Both the position numbers and the translations under genes were made by a program. A stretch of DNA of 64,000 nucleotides from Antitrichia curtipendula (taxonomy: Eukaryota > Streptophyta > Bryopsida > Hypnales > Leucodontaceae). Numbering within the stretch: the first letter of the stretch is position 1; every line of letters begins with the position of its first letter. The notes under the pieces were generated by a model. That model was not told where the DNA came from. It saw only the letters and a program-made list of their open reading frames with translations, and searched no databases. Below are positions 56,526 to 64,000 of this stretch, in pieces. The stretch spans positions 23,950,696 through 24,014,695 of the forward strand of contig OX579638.1 in assembly GCA_951230915.1 (NCBI GenBank), written 5' to 3'.

Positions 56526-56872
56526 CAGATGAGCAAGCATTTTTTCCCCATATGGTACGGTTTTAAATGACACTAAATATTCTCTCAATTAATGCTTGAT
56601 AAACATCAATTGCTTGCATATACAGCATTGGCTTGTATTAGTGATATTGGCTTTCTGAATTCTCATTTACAGATGGAGCTCGCATTGAATTTCACGACCG
56701 TTTCTGAAGGACGATTGACTTCTCAGATTCACCTCATAAAAGAGATTAAAAAAGAAAGAAAGATATAATATCAAGCAAATTTGCATAATCATGTCCCAGT
56801 CGTCTTTGCTAGAACTAAAAAATAAATCAGATGCACATAAAATTACACCTGCGTACATTTGCAGCCTCTAAC

Positions 56873-58996
<2,124 letters not shown>

Positions 58997-59685
58997 TGTC
59001 GCAAGGACGTAGAGCTCCCTCAAAACACACAAATCCTGAAACGAAAAAGAAAGAAACTCACGACATGAATATACTTTCTAGAGCAAATGCTATAAAGTGA
59101 GCCCGAGAGACCAAAAGAGGTGGAAATATTTCGAAAATTCATACGGTGTCAGATAAATGCATTCTCAGAGACTCTAGAACCCCCTGGTGCCTACCAAATT
59201 TGACTACCAACAAGACCCCACCAAAAAAAATTCAGCCTACCAACGAGAGCCCACAAATTTTTTTTCAATATAATAATAGGATACATGCTGGATTGCTTAC
59301 TTACTTGTGCGACTTTAGGTGAGGTTACCTTACGTCATTGTCTCCAGATACACGAAGCAATCACGCTGTCACTGCAGCCCTAATGTCCAAATTCAGACCT
59401 ACCCTACCAGCGAGACAACTAACACAAGAATCCACGCCATCATCAGCTGTGATTGCACTAGTACATAAAGAAATCAACAATCGGAAAAGTAGAAGGCCGT
59501 AGAGTGCTGCCTTGTTGAAATTATCATTTACTTGTAACAATTAGCGAAATCGCCTTACCTAACACTTACTCCTTTTGGAGTTGCAAAGTGCCGTTCCAAC
59601 TCTGTGTTGCACTCTTTCACCTTTAACAATTTCCGACTGCAAATAAAGTTACAATATTCTCGCACAATCTACGAGCTTCTTCGCA

Positions 59686-59738
<53 letters not shown>

Positions 59739-60107
59739 AAACCTAGCTCAACGAAAGATCACTCAAAAAAATTGCGATAAGCGCCACCAAAAAATCCTTG
59801 AGGCGCTTGATTTCGGCGCTCGAGATGCCATGCTCTGAAACGAAATTCTACAGGTGCATCAACACAAGGAGACCTCAAGTGCACACAGAAGACCTAAGTA
59901 GAGACATACCTTGAATCTCCAAATTCTGTGAAGCAATCAAGCCGTAACTCGGAGTTTCTACCCATTCCAAAAGACTCGGGCTCTCTCAACAGACTTCATC
60001 CTCAAGCTTTTTCGAATTATTCATTTGCCCTAACTAAACCCCTGTTTTCACTCGAAGTCTGGAGCTTCAGTCAACTTTGCTGTGTGTTGGTTGGTTATTA
60101 CCCAGCT
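58997..60107. promoter_or_regulatory. Divergent region between IspF and MurD start codons
   Basis: This 1.1-kb interval must hold both promoters and 5' UTRs. It contains a (CT)24 run at 59689-59736. The frame upstream of the MurD ATG is open for 180 nt but has no ATG, only a GTG at 59928. No TATA box was convincingly placed. Confidence 0.45.
59689..59736. repeat. (CT)24 microsatellite
   Basis: A pure CT run of 48 bp, about 370 bp upstream of the MurD start codon. CT/GA tracts are common in plant promoters and 5' UTRs. Confidence 0.97.
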
Positions 60108-63100
60108 ATGGCGTCGTCGCTGCACAGACGTCTTTCTTTTTCTTCGCCAAGTAAGTCTCATGCAATCCAGACGCAACTGTCGAATTTTCCTTCAACCGGG
60201 CATTTTGTCTTCTAATTGATTTTTTTCTTTGAAAATGGAGACAATGTCAAACCGGGGCTTAATGGCTAGGGTTTAATGTCCGGGTTCTTATGCATATGAC
60301 AACCAATGTGTTGCACTGCAAAGAAACTTTAAGTAAATTGGACTAGTTGGATGGCAGCAATCACTATAGCAAGGAATAGATACTGCCTGGGAATGTGAGG
60401 AGGACCGAGTGTTGTTGCCTTTGATAGATAATCTCTACATGGTGTGGAATTATACTATGTTTTGGAATTTCTTGAGATCAATCTTTGTTGTTTGAAATCA
60501 TGTAATTATGAAATATAAATCGTTGTTGTTTTACTTTGCTGGATATTTGCTTCATGTGGCAAGAGTTGCCCGATGTGGCAAGAGTTGCTCACATTGAACT
60601 GCATTTAGGTTTGGTGTGCGAAACTCCAATTCCGTATGTTGCGAGTGGGTCGAGTGTGAGACCGAGCAGGAGGAGATCATCTGTGACTTGTTGCCTTGCG
60701 AGGGACCGTCGTCAAGACTTGAATGGGGAGACGGTGGCTGTAAGTTGCCCTGAAGGATCAAGAGGCCCAAATTGGGCTTCATGATTTTAGAGCAGTATTG
60801 AGTCGGTTGTATGGAGACCCTCTTTTGTCCAATTTTCATTAAGTATGGACCAACACATGCAATGTTCTGCACTGATTCTGGTGGCATAAAATTTGTCCCT
60901 AATTGAATTCTATGAGTTGCTCAATTGGTAGTCTGTTTGAACCCTAAACCCTAAACCTTATTGGATTTGGTCGTTTTATAATCTTGGTCCTTTAGGGTTA
61001 ACCATTGTGGGGGTGCAGGTGGTAGGATTGGGAGCATCTGGACGAGCAGCTGTGAAGTTGGCCTTGGCTCGTGGTGCTGATGTGGTGGCTTTGGATTCCA
61101 ACCCCTCCTGTTTGCCGCTGGAGGTTTGCTCTTTTTTTTATTCACGCTATTTTATTAGGGTTTGGGATATTGGGTATAGGATTTCTGGCATAATACACAA
61201 GCATGCATTAAACAGAGCACACTAGTATACAGAACCGAAAGTGTCAGGTTGTCCGACTGGTTTCCTTTCAGTAGTTATCCCCTAGAGGTCTAAATTGGCC
61301 TCAATGTTTTTTATAGCAATTTGATTAGGTCATGTGGGGACTTTACTTCATTCAATTGTTTTCACTGTATTGTTGAATTCTATTGTTTCACGATATGATC
61401 AACCTAATTGATTATATAACAACCATGAATCCTTGGTCTTTTAGGGGCTAAGGAAATGTTGTGATTGCATGTCCAGCGAAGAAGGTCGATGTCATGGGTT
61501 GTAGCATGCCCCACTTGTAAATCTAATCTGTTGTACGATGTGAGGGAAACGCATATCCAAAGCATAGATTTGACTTGATTTGCATTGTGACAGGAAGACT
61601 CATCTTTTGAAGGATATGATCTTAAGCGAGTTTACACCGAGCTTGGACCACATAAACGCGAGACTTTACTTCAAGCATCACAACTAGTCCTCTCTCCTGG
61701 TGTTCCGCTCACACAGACTGACATTGCTGCTACTATTCAAGCTGTAAGTATGATTTATAACCTTGCGAATTGGCTGCTGTCATCCACTTACATTTTACCC
61801 CTACAGGACCACGAAGCTGAAATGGGGCCTCATGGTTTTGAGTAGGGTCGTATGGGGGCTCTTTTCTGGCCCATGTTTTTTGAGCAAGATATGCCGTGTT
61901 CTTTACTATTACCGAATTTGTTCACTTTTGAATTATCGATTTTTCGCAATATGATCAATCAAATTGCTTGTCTTATAACGATGAATCCTTGGTCTATCAG
62001 TGGGTAAGGTATTCATTGGCTAATACTCTGGTTTTATCAAGTTACTGGAATGAAGTGGTGATATGGAACGTGCAGGGGGTGCCAACTTTCTCAGAACTGG
62101 GATTCGCAGCTGCTGCTTTGCCAGAGAATGTCAAGGTTGCGGCGGTTTCAGGAACAAATGGCAAGTCCACAGTCACTACGTTCACTGGCCAGGTTGAACT
62201 TTTTTGTCCATGATCAAGCTCTAAAGGGACAAGAAGCCCAATTTGGGCCTCATATTTTCTTAAGCCTCACAATTTTTAGTAGGTCAATTGGAGACTCTCT
62301 TGAGTCCAAGTTTATTTTCTGTGACCAACACATGCATTGTTATTCATTCATTCTGGTGATATAATATTGTCTCCCTTTGAATAATAGTTTTCACAAAACG
62401 ATCAGTCAAATTGGTCATTTTAAAATCATGAAACCTTGAATCTTTAGGGATTATGAACATAAATTTTGTCTGCTTGATTCCCAGCTGTCGTGGGATTGTT
62501 GCTTTGAGGTTTTCTTATTCTCATGTATGGTTGCTTCTTCAGTTGTTGAAAAGTGCAGGAGTGCGGACGTTCGTGGGCGGTAATCTCGGCACTCCTCTCT
62601 CAGAGGGTGTCTTGCAATGCCTCGCATTTCCTGCAGAGGATCCCCCTTTTAATGCAAGTCCACTTTGTTATTTCTCTAGTTGGCAACTTGTGTAGAGAAA
62701 ACTGAGATTCTCTGTTGAACATCCGGATACATTTAAACAAGCAGCTAATCACAAGTGTCTGTACCCTAAGCAGAAATGTATAATTTCCATGTCTCTCTTT
62801 CCATATAATCCTTAATTCAATCCTCACTAATAGAAAATCTCAAAAACCCTATTTGAAAATCTTAGGATGCCACTATTCCCCTAATGAAATGTCCCAATTC
62901 TGTTAGATATTTGAATTCTTTGGAATGATGAGCTACTATTGCTTTTAATACAGGTCTCATTTTCAGGTCCCCAGAGCTTTCTACAATACCGAACCATTCA
63001 TGAGTTTTTCGCTTTGGGGGCTAGAGACAACAAACTAAGTGTTTATGTTTGTTTTTTAAGGAGCACTTACGAGAGTTTCACTTGCCAGGTAGCAGTGGTG

Positions 63101-64000
63101 GAGGCGAGCAGTTACCAGCTGGAACTCCCAGGTTCTTTTCGTCCGAAGGTATTGTCTTTTTTTCAGCTTGTCATTTTGTGCTATTAGCTCTACATTGACG
63201 TCTCCCACCTGTTGTTGGTAAGATTTTGGCCCTTTACAATAGGTCCCTAGTGACTTAAGCAAGTCCAAATTAACTCATTAAAAATAATAATAATAATAAG
63301 TCCTTGTTGACATGTTTGATTCACAAGGGACTAGTTGTAGAGGACCAGAATCCCACTAGTGGTTTTCAAGTTTCCCGGAGAATGTTGAGATGATGCCTTA
63401 AAGCAAATTCTCTTTCCATAGTTTTTCGATATTTCAAGTTACTGTCAGGATGTCCTGCTTGGCATGGCACACATAAATGCCACGTAAATCAGCTGATATA
63501 GACTTCCAGAGTGCCATATGATAGCGCTAGACTGAGTGCATAGCAATGTCTTGTCAGGTGGCGGTGGTTCTCAATTTGTCACCTGATCACTTGGAGAGAC
63601 ATAAAAGCATGGAAGCCTATGGAATGATGAAATGCCGAGTATTCTCGCGCATGAAGGCTTCTGACGTTGCAATCCTACCTCAGTGTGAGAGGCACATGAT
63701 ATCACCTCTTTTCATATTCTTTGCATGGTGTCTAGTCTTGAAAACATTCTCTGGGTTGTAGTTCCAGTGTGTAGGCTTCTCTCTGATTGCTTTATGAGTT
63801 ATGGAAGTTCTCACCATAAGCGTGTGCAAATTTGTGAAAGTGTTTACGGAAATGTGTACAGATATATGAAAGTGTGTCCTGAAAATTGAAATGCACTCTC
63901 AATTGGCTCTTTATGACAGCTGATTCTCTTTTGAGGCGCCTGGCTGCAATGTCTGGGTCACAAGCAACCAGAGCATGGATGGGAGGGCTTCCTGGTGTAC
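60108..64000 (+). CDS. murD: UDP-N-acetylmuramoyl-L-alanine--D-glutamate ligase, partial at window edge
   Basis: Nine exons are visible: 60108-60150, 60609-60739, 61019-61123, 61594-61743, 62076-62192, 62543-62653, 63089-63148, 63558-63684 and 63920 to the edge. They give 308 aa before the sequence ends. Bacterial MurD is about 440 aa, so the C-terminal domain lies outside. Residues 1-50 (MASSLHRRLSFSSP...) look like a plastid transit peptide. VVGLGASGRAA at 59-69 is the UDP-binding N-domain. SGTNGKST at 168-175 is the ATP P-loop of Mur ligases. NLGTPL, VEASSYQLE and NLSPDHLERH follow in family order, and Lys264 matches the carbamylated lysine. The enzyme adds D-Glu to UDP-MurNAc-L-Ala. Intron 6 uses a GC donor (AAT|GCAAGT). 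Introns 2-5 share a repeated sequence. Confidence 0.94.
60750..61001. repeat. MurD intron repeat, copy in intron 2
   Basis: This spans nearly the whole 279-bp intron. Landmarks shared with the other copies are GGCCCAAATTGGGC, GGAGACCCTCTT, GACCAACACATGCA, GATTCTGGTGG and the end CTTGGTCCTTTAGGG. Confidence 0.75.
61280..61450. repeat. MurD intron repeat, copy in intron 3
   Basis: A shortened and diverged copy. It shares TCTAAATTGGCCTCA, GGGGACTTTACTT, ACGATATGATCAA and ATGAATCCTTGGTC with the other copies. Confidence 0.7.
61800..62006. repeat. MurD intron repeat, copy in intron 4
   Basis: Shares GGGGCCTCATGGTTTTGAG, GGGGGCTCTTTTCTGG, CAATATGATCAATCAAATTG and ATGAATCCTTGGTCTAT with the other copies. 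Confidence 0.72.
62215..62452. repeat. MurD intron repeat, copy in intron 5
   Basis: Shares AGCCCAATTTGGGCCTCAT, GGAGACTCTCTTGAGTCC, GACCAACACATGCATTGTT, TTCTGGTGATATAAT and the end CCTTGAATCTTTAGGG with the copy in intron 2. Confidence 0.75.

Noticed and set aside
59928..60107. N-terminal extension of MurD by 60 codons
   Set aside because: The frame is open but begins with GTG and contains no ATG before 60108. The ATG at 60108 gives a plausible transit peptide.
60942..60955. Two CCCTAAA telomere-type units in MurD intron 2
   Set aside because: Only two units, inside an intron. This is a telo-box-sized motif or chance, not a telomere.

Overview
This is nuclear DNA from a land plant. It has split genes with GT-AG introns, AT-rich intergenic repeats, plant-type gene families and Copia and piggyBac relics. 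Two genes narrow the lineage. One is a plastid-type MurD ligase, an enzyme of plastid peptidoglycan synthesis that is lost in angiosperms but kept in bryophytes, lycophytes, ferns and some gymnosperms. The other is a CHASE-domain histidine kinase whose sensor region departs from the angiosperm cytokinin receptors. I infer a bryophyte, most likely a moss, but the species cannot be fixed from the sequence alone.

Layout. 113-2999: a divergent pair, an intronless PEF calcium-binding protein with a YG-repeat tail (minus) and a two-exon 121-aa single-pass membrane protein that I do not recognise (plus). 4020-12873: a 15-exon hybrid histidine kinase (minus, 1048 aa) with a MITE in its last intron. 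13.1-20.2 kb: gene-poor AT-rich DNA with a foldback repeat, an (AT)33 run and a decayed Copia relic. 20255-28422: a 21-exon SCY1-like pseudokinase (plus, 808 aa). 28.4-31.4 kb: dispersed repeats and MITE copy 2. 31464-34397: a 10-exon lambda-class GST (minus, 279 aa), head-to-head with a two-exon LENG1-like gene (35213-36753, plus, 285 aa). 36.8-56.8 kb: accessory DNA holding a split and frameshifted fragment of a PP5-type phosphatase gene, unassigned ORFs, a Copia element with one LTR, a decayed piggyBac transposase, MITE copy 3, a second TIR element and a 1.25-kb inverted duplication of a gene-like fragment. 56873-58996: IspF (minus, 249 aa). 60108-64000: MurD (plus, 9 exons, running off the window).

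Functional links. IspF makes the MEP-pathway cyclodiphosphate that leads to plastid isoprenoids. MurD adds D-glutamate to UDP-MurNAc-L-Ala in peptidoglycan synthesis. They are divergent, with start codons 1.1 kb apart and a (CT)24 tract between them.

The most unusual signal is that four consecutive MurD introns (2 to 5) carry diverged copies of one roughly 170-250-bp sequence not seen elsewhere in the window. Exon boundaries were read by eye from splice consensus, codon phase and family similarity. Every gene model listed closes in frame, but none was tested against transcripts.
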